From Desmodesmus armatus (lineage: Eukaryota; Chlorophyta; Chlorophyceae; Sphaeropleales; Scenedesmaceae): a stretch of DNA of 64,000 nt. Shown here one piece after another: positions 25,222 to 35,470 of the stretch. Each line of letters opens with the position of its first letter. Within the stretch, counting starts at the first letter, position 1. The stretch covers positions 434,001-498,000 of the forward strand of contig VIIQ02000703.1 of the NCBI GenBank assembly GCA_007449985.2. Direction: 5' to 3'. The notes beneath the pieces are model-generated. The model saw only the letters and a program-made list of their open reading frames with translations. It was not told where the DNA came from and searched no databases. A program made the translations under genes and the position numbers.

Positions 25222-28200
25222 CTATGCGGCCCTCTGGCTCTTGCCGACATGTGCTGCCACGTCCACCAGCCTGCATGAGTAACCATACTCGCTGTCATAC
25301 CTGCAAAACAGCCAAGGACGCAACAGCAAAGGGGGAGGGGACATGGGAAGGGCAAAGGTAATGGTGAGTCGACCCAGAGCCAGATGACATCACAAGGAAG
25401 GGGGAGGTGAAGAGGAGTGGAGGGGAAGAGGAGCTGCGGGGAGCGGGAGGGGAGGGGAGCAAGGAGGGCAAAGAGGAAGGTGCGGGGGGGATTGGAGCCA
25501 TGCCTGAGGCCGTTGCCCTGCAGATTCATGCCCGATGTGCAACCGGGATCGCTCACCATGCATAATCTTGACCAGTGTCTTGACGATGACTTGTGTGCAG
25601 GCAGGCAGGCGTGTGTGTCGACAGAGAGACTACATGCGTGCACATGCATGCTGGCTAGCAATCATCCGACAAGGATAGTAAAACAATGACGCTAGCACGG
25701 AAAACCAGGGCGATCCCTGCATCAAAGCTGTCGTGTGGGTGTGGGTGTGGGGAGGGGTGAGGCGGAGGAGGCACGGCGGGTTTAATTGAGGAAAATGGGC
25801 ATGATACAGAAGGAGCCTGGACTACGCCAGCCTTACCACGTGCCAATTGTGCCACCGGGATTGCTCACCATGCATATATCTTCACCAGTGTCTTGTCAAT
25901 GACCTGAGTGCATGCTGCGTCGACGATGCCGCTGCGTGTGTCGTTCACGTAGTCAGTGCTGACCAGGGGGCGTGTCTCATAGCCCAGGATGCCCTTCAGG
26001 TAAGTGCCTGCAGCCTCCTGCAGCAGCAGCAGCAGAGGGCAGTTGCTGGGTCACATGCAGATGCTTGCACACTCTTCTTCCCTTCTAGGGTTTAGGGTTT
26101 AGGAAAACCCTCTAGGGTTTAGGGTTTGGGAAAACCCTTCCCTTGTTTTCCTCAGGCCCTGTCCCTCAGCGCGTCATGACCCACCATGCAACGATATGTT
26201 TGACCTGGCTCGATGGCTTATGCTGATGCCAAGGTGCGCGTTGCGGTCTTGACCTAGGTATTTACAGATAGGGAGCATGTCCCGACACAACCCCTAGGTG
26301 CCATAGGTATCTCCCAGTTAATCTTGCACCCTTTGAGGACGGAAAATGCAAAGCTGGAGGGTGTTAGGTTGCGGTTGATGCATGCTGTGCTCGTACCTTC
26401 ATGAGTGCGTTCACTTCCTCTGCAGTGGTCTCCTTCTGCACCTGGGGGGGTGGCAATGGCGACAGTGGCGGTACAGCAGGCGCTTGTGGGTGCAAGCATA
26501 GAGAGTGCATGCACACTCACGCTAGCACCGTACAAAGGAAGAGCGGGATCAATGAGCCGTGGTGGTAGAAGATGAGGATCTCTGGAAGCTTCCGAAAGCC
26601 GTCTAGAGGGAAATCACAACATTCAGCACCTTGGGTATCAGCAGCATGCACAAAACATCCACACCATAATATAATGATGCCACCAGAAGCTGTAAATTCT
26701 TCATAGAGGCTCACCTCAAACACGCAGTCGGTGATGCTGCTGTTGGTGAGTGGCACCCTGACAGCGAGGCCGTTGAGCTTGCCCTTCAGCTCAGGGAAGA
26801 TGAGGGCTATGGCTGTAGCACTGCCGGTGCTGGTGGGGGCAAGGTTGACCAGACCAGACCTGTGTGAGAGTGTGAGGAGGGGGGGTGTTCGTGTGAGCGC
26901 AGGGTGCAGGAAAGAGGTGTGAGAGGTGATGGCTGTAGCACTGCCCGTGCTGGTGGGGGCGAGGTTGACCAGACCGGACCTGTCATGCAGTACAGTACAG
27001 TAAGAGGGCAATAGGGGGCAAAGATCAAGGGCGAGAGAGGAAGGGGTGAGGAGAGGGTGTGGAAGATGAGGGCAATGGCTGTAGCGCTGCCGGTGCTGGT
27101 GAGGGCAAGCTTCACAGACCAGACCTGTAAAGAGGAGCAGATGGAGAGTAGGAGAGTAAAATCAAATGGCAGGGAGAACGGGTGAGGAAGGAGCAGAGCA
27201 CAGACCACGGACTTCTGAGCAGTTCCTGGGGTTTGAATCGCACTGTCGTGCGCAGACCTGAACGCTTTACCAGCACTTGCTCTTGAGGTTTGAGAGCACT
27301 GTCTGTCACCTGATGACTCAGCTATCAAACACTTACCTGGCGACTCCCTCTCCCCAATAACCCTCTACCCACTGAGCGAACAAGGCATCACTCCTCCACC
27401 CGCGCCCCATCTCCAGCACCCCCCCCCCCCCCCCCCCCCGCCACCTCCCGGCCACCCTCTTCCCTCCCCTACCCCCACCCCTTCTTCCCCTCCCTCCCTC
27501 GTACCCCTCCCCTCATCCCTTCCCCGGCAACACACACAACCAGCACACAGGCTCTCTGCCCTTGCAGCACTCCCACCATGTGCGCCGCAGGTCACTTTGC
27601 TTTGCGTCGTGTGCATCCTCACCGCCACCCCTCACTCCTTCCCCCCCCCCCCTGCCCTCCTCCCTTACCCTCCACCGGTGTATGTCAGTGGGATCGGGGC
27701 AAGGGGAAGGGTGCATCATCCACCCATCCCTCCCACCTTGATTCCTCCCCTGCAATCCTTCCCTGCATCCAAAACCCCACAGCACACAGCACCCACCTCG
27801 CGCGCCGCAGGTCACTCTTCTTTGTGTTTGGTGCGTCCACGATGGTCTGTGTGTTGGTGATGTTGTGGATGGTTGTGATGCAGCCGTGCTTGATGCCCAG
27901 CTTCTCATGCACCACCTTCACCACAGGCGCCAGGCAGTTGGTGGTGCAGCTGGCTGCAGTCACGATGTGGTCAACATCAGGCTTGTAGGCATCCTGCGAC
28001 ACAGCACAGCACAGCACACCATACCACAGCGCACATGACGACGCATCACAAGATTGACGTGTGAACTTGAACATCCAACTCCGCCTCCAACCCATACCGT
28101 CTACTCAGCACAACTCCAAGAGGCACCGACCCCTTCAATTTTCCCATTTCATCTCCCCTGTTCCTTCAATGTCTGTGTGCTTGCAGCAGACACTGCAACC

Positions 28201-30271
28201 ACAGCAGCGGTGCAACCACTGGTCTACTTCACCAAGAAAGAGTGAAAGAACTTGCCCCAAGGCATTGTCTGTATCTACAGCTCTCACAACAGGCCAGTCA
28301 ACTCATCAACTCACATGGTTGACTCCATACACAATGTTGAGCACGTCCTCCTTGACTGGGGCGCTGACCACCACCTTGGGCACCCCCTTGTCAAAGTAGG
28401 GCTGCAGGGCCTTGCGTGTGAGGAAGACACCCGTGCAGTCCCACACCTGGTCAACGTTGAGCCCACTGTAGTCAACCTGCGAGCAGTGGGGGCAGTGGGG
28501 GTACAGTAGGTGGGGGGAGAGGGGGCAATAGGCTGGGGTGGAGGGAGGAGTGGTGGTACAGTTGGCTGGGTGGGGTGGGGGTGCCGCACTGGCAGTCCCA
28601 CACCTGGTCAACATTGAGCCCACTGTAGTCAACCTGTAGGGCAGTGGGGGCAGTGAGGCAGTGGGGGTACAGTAGGTGGGGAGGGGGGGGGGGGCGCAGT
28701 AGGGTGGGCTGGATGGAGGAGTGGTGGTAAAGTTGGCTGGGGGCACAGTCCCACACCTGGTCAAATTGAGCCCACTGTAGTCAACCTGTAGGGAAGTGGG
28801 GGCAGTAGTTTGGGTTGGGTTGGGGGGACAGTAGGTGGGGGTGGGGTGGGGTGGGGGGTACAGTCTTGGCATTCATAAACGAAGGCCTGTGGGTCAGTCT
28901 GCCAAGCAGCACACCAGCAGGGGTGACTCAATACACTAATCAGTACCGCCCAGCGGTGGAAACATCCATTTCCATACCCCCAAAAAAAGTTATGCAGACT
29001 GGATGATGCAAATGCCAACATTGGCTGTCCTGCTTGTCAGCGCTTCAACCATTGTCGACTCAACCACACAACCCCCACCTCCACCTCCACCTCCACCACC
29101 ACCACCACCACCACCACCACCACCACCACCACCACCACCACCGCTAACATGCCACAGCCCCCATCACATAGGCTGCTCCACTGTGCTGCTGCTGGTGATG
29201 CATCTCTGCAGGTGTCCTGAAAATCTTGAAAACCTGCCCCCCCCCCCCCCCCCCAAGCCACGCCCCACCCTTGCCCCCGCCCCCACCCCACAGGCTGTTC
29301 TGCTGCTGCTGCTGCGGCTGCTGCTGGCTCACCTCTGCAGGTGACTTGGCTTGTGTGTAAGGGATCTTTGCTGTCCTGCTGCCTGCCTCCAACACCACTG
29401 CACCGCACTCACTCACAGACAGCTCATGCCCGGTCCATGTACCTGTAGCAAAAACAGCGCAACACACACACACACACTGATAAGTATCATATCTGCTCAG
29501 GTAGCTACTGCCTGCACAAACCAATCTGAGGGCAAAGATACTTTGAGGGCGGCCATGCACCAGCACAAGACATGGGAGACAACACAGTGCAGGACTCTCC
29601 AAGTCATCTGGCGCTGCAGATCTGGCATTGCTGCTGCTGCTGCTACGCGACTTGGCTGTCCTGCTGTGGTGTGTTTGATGGGTGAACTTTGCACGCTGCT
29701 GGTGCTGGTGCTGGTGCTGCTGCTGCTGCAAGGGTCGGCTGCCCACTCCGCAAGGACGGCAGGACCCAGTAAGGGACACCACACCACAGGAGGTGATCCA
29801 GACACTGGATAGCTTCTGTCATCCGAATAACAACGTATGTACAGCATAAAACTGTGCAACATTGACGTGTGGCTTCAACTTTGTGGCACAGCTGCGGTGC
29901 TCACCGTGCACAGAGTCAAACTGGATGAGGTATGCTGTGCTTTCAGCAGCTGCTATGTCGTTGAGGTGCACGATCTCGAAATCTTCTGGGCGATCGAAGG
30001 CCAGACGGAAGGCCAACCGGCCGATCCTGCCACACCTGCGGGTGTGGGTGAGGCGTGCAGGGCACAGCAGGGACAGACAGCTGTGCTGTTGGTTTCATGT
30101 GAGGGCCCTTGGGAGCTCTTCAGGGGGTTGTGCTGGCTGGCTAAGCTTCTTTATTGTCACAGTGAGGGTTGCTGTAATGAAGCCATGCTCTAACATGCGG
30201 TCCGGTGCTCTTCAAGTCAGATCCAGTGCTACTGCCACCCACCCGTTGATTGCAACTCGCACTGGCGCCAT
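25222..30271 (-). CDS. Glyceraldehyde-3-phosphate dehydrogenase, ArsJ-associated type, 348 aa
   Basis: Nine exons join in phase: 30271-30243, 30035-29905, 29442-29333, 28476-28315, 27993-27797, 26859-26715, 26441-26397, 26017-25869 and 25300-25222. Start [20 protein letters not shown]; no transit peptide, so probably cytosolic. Active site [12 protein letters not shown] (Cys160) and ITTIHNIT (His187) keep the canonical 27-residue spacing. [10 protein letters not shown] and [13 protein letters not shown] complete the catalytic domain; the usual YDNEWGY is YDSEYGY. Segments such as [24 protein letters not shown] and [20 protein letters not shown] resemble the bacterial ars-operon GAPDHs more than ordinary glycolytic GapC. 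Those enzymes make 1-arseno-3-phosphoglycerate from glyceraldehyde-3-phosphate, arsenate and NAD. ArsJ lies about 23 kb away. Several introns contain partial copies of exon ends, annotated separately. Assignment as GAPDH is certain; the arsenic role is inference from family and neighbour. Confidence 0.93.
25537..25600 (-). repeat. Partial copy of GAPDH exon 8 3' end with donor site
   Basis: Closely matches 25848-25912, which contains the last codons of GAPDH exon 8 and its GTGAGC donor. It lies in intron 8 between the real exon 8 and exon 9. The copy keeps the donor but carries an indel (GATTATGC for GATATATGC), so its use would shift the frame. Confidence 0.8.
26085..26130. repeat. Interstitial TTTAGGG telomere-type repeats in GAPDH intron 7
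   Basis: Two short blocks, each CTAGGGTTTAGGGTTTRGG, at 26085-26103 and 26112-26130, separated by AAAACCCT. The unit is the plant-type telomere repeat TTTAGGG. They lie between GAPDH exons 7 and 8. Confidence 0.85.
26928..26981 (-). repeat. Partial copy 1 of GAPDH exon 6 5' end with acceptor
   Basis: Matches 26810-26862, the acceptor and first codons of exon 6 (encoding [17 protein letters not shown]), with few changes. It lies upstream of the real exon 6 in the direction of transcription and then diverges into intron-like sequence. Confidence 0.85.
27063..27128 (-). repeat. Partial copy 2 of GAPDH exon 6 5' end with acceptor
   Basis: Matches 26797-26862 with about eight substitutions, including the ACAG acceptor. 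It extends slightly further into the coding part than copy 1 (through the ALIF codons) before diverging. The three exon 6 start sequences are spaced about 120 and 147 bp apart. Confidence 0.85.
27571..27620 (-). repeat. Partial copy of GAPDH exon 5 3' end
   Basis: Resembles 27786-27835, the end of exon 5 (SDLRRAR codons and donor). The core GCGCCGCAGGTCACT is shared. In the minus-strand sense it reads KQSDLRRTW where the real exon reads KKSDLRRAR. It lies in intron 5. Confidence 0.7.
28594..28644 (-). repeat. Partial copy 1 of GAPDH exon 4 5' end with acceptor
   Basis: Matches 28437-28486, the acceptor and the first 13 or so codons of exon 4 ([14 protein letters not shown]), with few differences. 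It is followed by G/C-rich intron-like sequence also repeated between copies. Confidence 0.88.
28747..28796 (-). repeat. Partial copy 2 of GAPDH exon 4 5' end with acceptor
   Basis: Second upstream copy of the exon 4 start, with a one-base deletion that breaks the frame (reads LNLTRCGT). The three copies start at 28437, 28594 and 28747, a period of about 155 bp, so this is an exon-end plus intron tandem array. Confidence 0.88.
29074..29142. repeat. CCA/CCT trinucleotide microsatellite in GAPDH intron 3
   Basis: Starts as CCACCT units and becomes an uninterrupted CCA run. Non-coding on the strand of the gene, as it lies between exons 3 and 4. Confidence 0.9.
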
Positions 30272-33179
30272 CTGATGATATATACGTGATGCTGTGGTAC
30301 CTGGGTGGTAGCGTTGCACTATTTGCGTTGCCATATGGAACCTCATTTGCGGCGAGGCATCTTTCGCGACTGGACGACTTCCGGTTCGCAAAAACTGTGC
30401 AGAACCAGAAATAACACCCAGAAACTACCTTGTTATCATGAGAAACCACCAAGTAATATCTGATGGGACCAACAGGAGCACTCCCAACATGTGCTGTTGC
30501 AAAGTTTGCGCCAGATCCATCTGCCTGTCTAGACCGACTGCCTGGTGAGGCTGCCACGAGGTGTGTTCTGTTGTGACTCAAGAGATTTCTGGTTCCTTAT
30601 GTACATAGCCTTGGGGGTCTTGAGTGAATTATGCAATCCTGTACAGGCCCACACCTGCTGGTGGTCACATGGTGCACACTTGTGTACTTCTGTCGTGGCC
30701 CACCCCTGGGTGGGTCTCCATGCAGCACAAGTGTAGCTGCAGATGCGCCATGTCTACGTACGCACTCCTCAAAGACCAAGCCATGGCTACACAACTGGAT
30801 GGCCATCCCTACACAACGCCGCCTCAACACTCTTGCACAAAACACACTCCTTCACACCGGAAGATGTTTCACCCTTCCTGCGTGCGTGCAGGGCTGTGGA
30901 TGCTTGCCCGTCCCTCAAGACAATGCCGCTCCAGCTGCTGTTCTGTGTTGTCTTGCCTGTCCTGCGCCTTTCACCTCACAGCCGTCAACTAGCCTTGCTG
31001 CCCCCCTGTACCCCTCCTGTACCCCTCCTGTACCTCTGTTGTACACTAACATGTGGTGTGCAAGAGTAGCATAAACAGGAAGAGGCTAGCTTGACTGTTC
31101 CTGTGTGCACACTGCAGAACAGGATGGCATGTGACCAAAATGAGTGCAGGGGCAGGAGTGAATGCTGGGGGCACACTACGCAGGGTCCATGCTGCATGGC
31201 GCGACCGGCCGCTTTCAACATGAAAGAGATGTTGAAGCAGACGCTGAAGAAGGTGAACTGATAGGAGGGCTCCATCGCGTTTTGACTGCACCAGCATCAA
31301 GCACTCAAGCCACCAGCCGCCCAGTGGAGCAAACTACACGGTGAGCTGTCACATTGGGACAGACATGACTTTCGAAAACTCCTGAAAGTCTCCTTGATCG
31401 CCATGCCACTTTCAAACTTCCTTGATCGCTTTGACCTTGCAGTCGCAGAAGGAGCAACAGAAGGAGGAAGCAACAACATCGCCATCTTCAGGACCACTGA
31501 ATGCATAGGGGCACAGTGTTTGTGCTCCACCGCATGTCGAGTCCTATTTCAACATGGAATATCCTCTCTCCGCGTTGACCGGTCCTCGGGGGACGGACGA
31601 CAGATGACGAGTGGCTGAGATATGAAGTATTATTGGCTATATAAGTGACTTATTGGGGTTTGAGCTCGCCTGGCACTGTCCCAGTACAAGGAATCTTGGC
31701 CTCGTGAGTCAGTAGAGTGAAACACATAGGATCCAGGCCAACAGGTGATGGAGTCATGTAACTGATGAACTGAAGGTGACAGTAGCTCTCAACAACACCT
31801 GCAGAAGTGTGAGGTATGCCTTAAACCACCACCCTCCAACCACCACTGCAAGGCATATGGCTGTTTGTCAGCACCGAGGTGATACCAATTTTGAAAACCC
31901 TTTTTCCAGACGTTGCAGACCACCACGGTGCGCCCAACTGCCCTGAACAGCCTTGAGGATGATGGTAATGATGATGGCCAGCCTGGCTGTGGTCTTGGCA
32001 AGGTGGGTGCACCGCAGGACGGCCCATATGACCCCGCCCGTTTCTGAATTTCCCTCCATGATTCATCCAGGGGAGTGGGGGGCCAGGAACACAGCAGTAG
32101 GAGTAGGGCACAGAAAGAGCATATTCTGTTGTGTGGGGTGGTGGGGGTCAAGCCCCCCTGTGACGGTGAATGGCCCGCACACGCCACCGTCCGACAAGCA
32201 GCCATCAACCTTGTTCACTTGCCGTTTTATGCAGGTGGTAAACCTTCCTTTCCCACCAGCATTGACATTGAGGGCTCCTACATCACTGTACAGGCTTCCG
32301 CTGTGGCATCTATAGCCAGCACAGCTTGCACTGACAGCACCCCCTGACACATGCACACCTCCAGTGTCGCCTGGGCACCTACAGCACAGCACAACAGCAA
32401 CCACAAAAACAGACAACAAGCCACACACCATTACAGAGGGTCACAACTAGCATATTCCGATGTGGCCCTTCCCCAATCCGGAGACCCCGTCATACAGCAA
32501 CGGCAGCATCTGGAATGCCGAGGGGTCCCTGGAGTTCCCCTGGGTAGCAGCGTCTACATGCAGCGGCTATCTGGTGTGGTGTGATGCCGTGGCAAGGTAT
32601 CTTTGAAGGTTCCCACGTCAGGTGGCGAGAAGGAGCAGCCTAGCTGCGTGGACAGTCAGGGAGCAGCAGCAGCAGCAGTGCATGAGAGTGCTGTGGCTTG
32701 GATCGAGCTGTCTGCCACACAGCTCACAGGATCACCCGCCCTATCCCACAACACGGACATATGGATGCCACATGGATGGTTTTCTGGGGCGGTTTTCAAT
32801 GTGTGGTTGCACAGCAGCTGGTGTGGTGACCTGGCGAACAGCTACTGTTGTGGGTTGCAGAGCTCTGCTCACCCAGCTACGCCTAGTGCTTGCTTGGGGC
32901 ACTCGAGCGACTTGCTGACCACAGGTCCTTGGGAGTACCACTACAGTAGTTTGGTTTTGAAACCACAGAGCAGCATGTGTGGGGTGGTCGTCAGCAGCCC
33001 GTTTCAGCGCTGCCGCTTTTATGCCCTTTGTATGCCTGCGTTGTGGCCGTAACTGGCACAGGCTTTCTAGTGTCCTAGGTCACTGGTCGCCTGGTGGTGT
33101 CTTGCTTGTCTTGCACCAAGGTCGATTTGCTGCTTGCAGCATGCTGCTTGCACAATGAACCTGGCCGGAAACACGTGTA
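30272..33179. other. Upstream region of GAPDH and intergenic DNA
   Basis: The first few hundred bases (30280-30480) are CpG-richer and should hold the GAPDH 5' UTR and promoter. Around 31200-31620 is another CpG-rich patch with a short ORF (MKEMLKQTLKKVN, 31219-31260) and repeated TCCTTGATCGC; it could be the end or start of an undetected gene. A possible last exon at 32235-32347 (+) reads GGKPSFPTSIDIEGSYITV and ends in TGA, but I could not link it to other exons. No gene is supported. Confidence 0.45.
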
Positions 33180-33524
33180 ATGATGATGATGACAACTAGC
33201 AGCAGGAGCAGGGGTCAGCCAATTCCTTGTTGGATGGAGCCTCCAGATGGCGATGCTGCCGCAAAACCCCCCTCCGTGCATCGCACGGATGCAGGGGCTA
33301 ATCAAGCTGGCCACCACCAGCAAGCCAACAGACCCCAGCAGCAGCAGCAGCCACGGCCCAAGCACCAGCACCAGCAGCAGCAGCAGCACCAGCAGCAGCC
33401 TGGACCCTACCACCACCACCACCAGCAGCAGCAGCAGCAGCTGACAACTTCAGAATGTCACCATGTCATACCCGATTGGGTCATGGACCCGATTAGGGCT
33501 GCATTGCTGTGCAACATCAGTTGA
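33180..33524 (+). CDS. Possible Gln/His-rich exon, start of low-complexity gene
   Basis: An ATG-rich open frame from 33180 (MMMMTTSSRSRGQPIPCW) runs through Gln and His runs to a TGA at 33522-33524. It lies upstream of the Gln-rich gene on the same strand and has the same composition, so it may be its first exon, but I could not find a splice path. The end of this frame falls inside the duplicated block 33464-33939. It may equally be non-coding CAG-repeat DNA. Confidence 0.3.
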   Translation: MMMMTTSSRSRGQPIPCWMEPPDGDAAAKPPSVHRTDAGANQAGHHQQANRPQQQQQPRPKHQHQQQQQHQQQPGPYHHHHQQQQQQLTTSECHHVIPDWVMDPIRAALLCNIS

Positions 33525-33678
33525 GGTGTGTTGGAGAGCAATTCAGAGGGCTTGTGGTGCCCTAAGACAGGTTGTCACTCAGAGTGTCAGGTGGCACTTG
33601 CAGTGCTTGTTATGTCTGCTGAGATTCTGCACTCACAGCATAAGGCTGCGCGCGTGCCGGTGCACGGCACGCGTTGAA

Positions 33679-33709
<31 letters not shown>

Positions 33710-33939
33710 AAGGATCAGGAGTATCAGGCTGAGGCCGCCAGCCAAGGGCTGAGCGGCCCAGAGCAGTCGAGATGTAATCCATTCATCCAATCCGGGCACA
33801 GGCCCATGTGTGCTTCCATTCTCCGAATGATACGCGTCCAGATCTCAGTTTGCAGGCACGAAAGGTTACCAAGCAGTTGGAGAGCCAGCTGTGCGGTGTT
33901 CCCCTGGCTGCGGGGGTAGTAGCAACAGGGATGGGCAGC
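33464..33939. repeat. Source copy of a 470-bp duplicated block
   Basis: Nearly identical to 34934-35403; the only clear difference is a longer CA microsatellite here (six more bases). It contains a palindromic stretch (GCGCGTGCCGGTGCACGGCACGCG near 33650, two halves). See the second copy for the unusual flanks. Confidence 0.93.
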
Positions 33940-34354
33940 CACATTCAACGCGTCAAGCCCGTAGTGCCTTGCAGCTGGGTTTCTGCAGCAGGATATTGTC
34001 GAAGATTATTGGCTTTGTTTCTTCGTCCATGCAGTCGTGTGCAGTGCCACAGCAGTCACCCAAGCAAGCAGTTTTGGACCAGGAGCAGCAGCAGCAGTAG
34101 TCCCACAGCAGGGAGCTCGCATGGAGGCAGTAGAGGACCTGCAGCGTTGTCAAAGCGTCGTACAACGTGCTACATGACCGAACTGGAGGAGTGATCTCAG
34201 AGCCAGAGCGAAGAGCGCCAGAGCCGGACACCACAGCAGAGGCTTGTCAGCAGCAGTGCCCCTCCTCCATGTGCTACAGTAGAGTGTGGCGAATCCAGCA
34301 GGGGTGCATAATGCAGCAGGGAAGCACCTGTGGACACAGCGTCCCCCTTGTGTA

Positions 34355-34620
34355 GTGATGGGCAAGAGCGCAGCCAGATTGTGGGAAAGCAAGCCCCACC
34401 AAGGCCAGGCGTGCCCATGCATAGCCGCAGCAGTAGCAGTGGTGATGTGCCAAGCAAAAGCACACACCATAGAGCAGAGTGGTTCCATTGTGTTAGTGAT
34501 GGGCAAGAGCGCAGCCAGATTGTGGGAAAGCAAGCCCCACCAAGGCTAGGCGTGCCCATGCTTAGCCGCCGCAGCAGCAGCGGTGATGTGCCGAGCAAAG
34601 GCACACAGGATGGAGCAGTC
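34355..34620. repeat. Tandem duplication, 141-bp period
   Basis: Segments starting at 34355 and 34496 share GTGATGGGCAAGAGCGCAGC and about 110 further bases with few changes. Both begin just after a possible splice acceptor (GTGTAG, GTGTTAG) and read the same protein-like frame on the plus strand (SDGQERSQIVGKQAPPR), ending at 34689. This could be a duplicated exon, but no gene model could be built around it. Confidence 0.8.
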
Positions 34621-34864
34621 ATTGGGCAGGTTGTGCAGCACCTGAGCGCTGAAAGTGTCAGCAGTAGTGGCTTGTGGTGGTGCACGTGATGCATGTGACC
34701 TTGGCAAAGTGCAAGGGGGGTGATGGACGGTACCCCCAGTTGGTGTGTTGCGTTTGTGCATCCTATGCTTCAGTTGTGGCATCCCACTCTATGTGTGGCC
34801 TGTGAGAAGCAAACTCCTCACACATGCTCAGCCTTGCTTTGCCTTTGTGTTGCGTTTGGGGGGT

Positions 34865-34931
34865 GTGGACAGGTCACTGTCACCCTCACACGCTCAGCGC
34901 TAATCTGGCATATCGCTCATCTTGCACGACA
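34865..34931. repeat. 67-bp direct repeat, left flank of inserted block
   Basis: Perfectly identical to 35404-35470. It starts GTGGACAGGTCACTGTCACC and ends CTTGCACGACA. The two copies bracket the inserted block exactly. Confidence 0.93.
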
Positions 34932-35403
34932 GCTGTCATACCCGATTGGGTCATGGACCCGATTAGGGCTGCATTGCTGTGCAACATCAGTTGAGGTGTG
35001 TTGGAGAGCAATTCAGAGGGCTTGTGGTGCCCTAAGACAGGTTGTCACTCAGAGTGTCAGGTGGCACTTGCAGTGCTTGTTATGTCTGCTGAGATTCTGC
35101 ACTCACAGCATAAGGCTGCGCGCGTGCCGGTGCACGGCACGCGTTGAATCACACACACACACACACACACTCAAAGGATCAGGAGTATCAGGCTGAGGCC
35201 GCCAGCCAAGGGCTGAGCGGCCCAGAGCAGTCGAGATGTAATCCATTCATCCAATCCGGGCACAGGCCCATGTGTGCTTCCATTCTCCGAATGATACGCG
35301 TCCAGATCTCAGTTTGCAGGCACGAAAGGTTACCAAGCAGTTGGAGAGCCAGCTGTGCGGTGTTCCCCTGGCTGCGGGGGTAGTAGCAACAGGGATGGGC
35401 AGC
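34932..35403. mobile_element. Inserted copy of 33464-33939 bounded by 67-bp direct repeats
   Basis: A 470-bp copy of the block found 1.5 kb upstream sits between two identical 67-bp direct repeats, like an insertion with a very long target-site duplication. It has no reading frame, no terminal repeats of its own and the same orientation as its source. A replication or repair template switch explains this better than a transposase. Element status is therefore a description of the structure, not a claim of autonomy. Confidence 0.65.
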
Positions 35404-35470
35404 GTGGACAGGTCACTGTCACCCTCACACGCTCAGCGCTAATCTGGCATATCGCTCATCTTGCACGACA
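35404..35470. repeat. 67-bp direct repeat, right flank of inserted block
   Basis: Second copy of 34865-34931. It is followed by unique sequence that opens the Gln-rich gene (NQYEARSQAVGQVLDQL), so this is probably the original chromosomal context and the left copy the new one, or the reverse. Confidence 0.93.

Noticed and set aside
26928..27128. Exon 6 copies as evidence for mutually exclusive alternative exons of GAPDH
   Set aside because: Both copies break off inside the exon and lack its 3' half and donor, so they cannot replace exon 6; at most they are decoy acceptors.
31762..31770. CTGATGA-like core near 31765 considered as a further hammerhead ribozyme
   Set aside because: No stem II hairpin and no GAAA at the right distance.
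31789..32208. 139-residue minus-strand open frame
   Set aside because: No motif, Pro/Ser/Cys bias typical of chance frames in this DNA, and no splice context.
34932..35403. Inserted block as a classical transposon
   Set aside because: No terminal inverted or long terminal repeats, no coding, and a 67-bp flanking repeat far longer than known target-site duplications; a repair-type duplication fits better.
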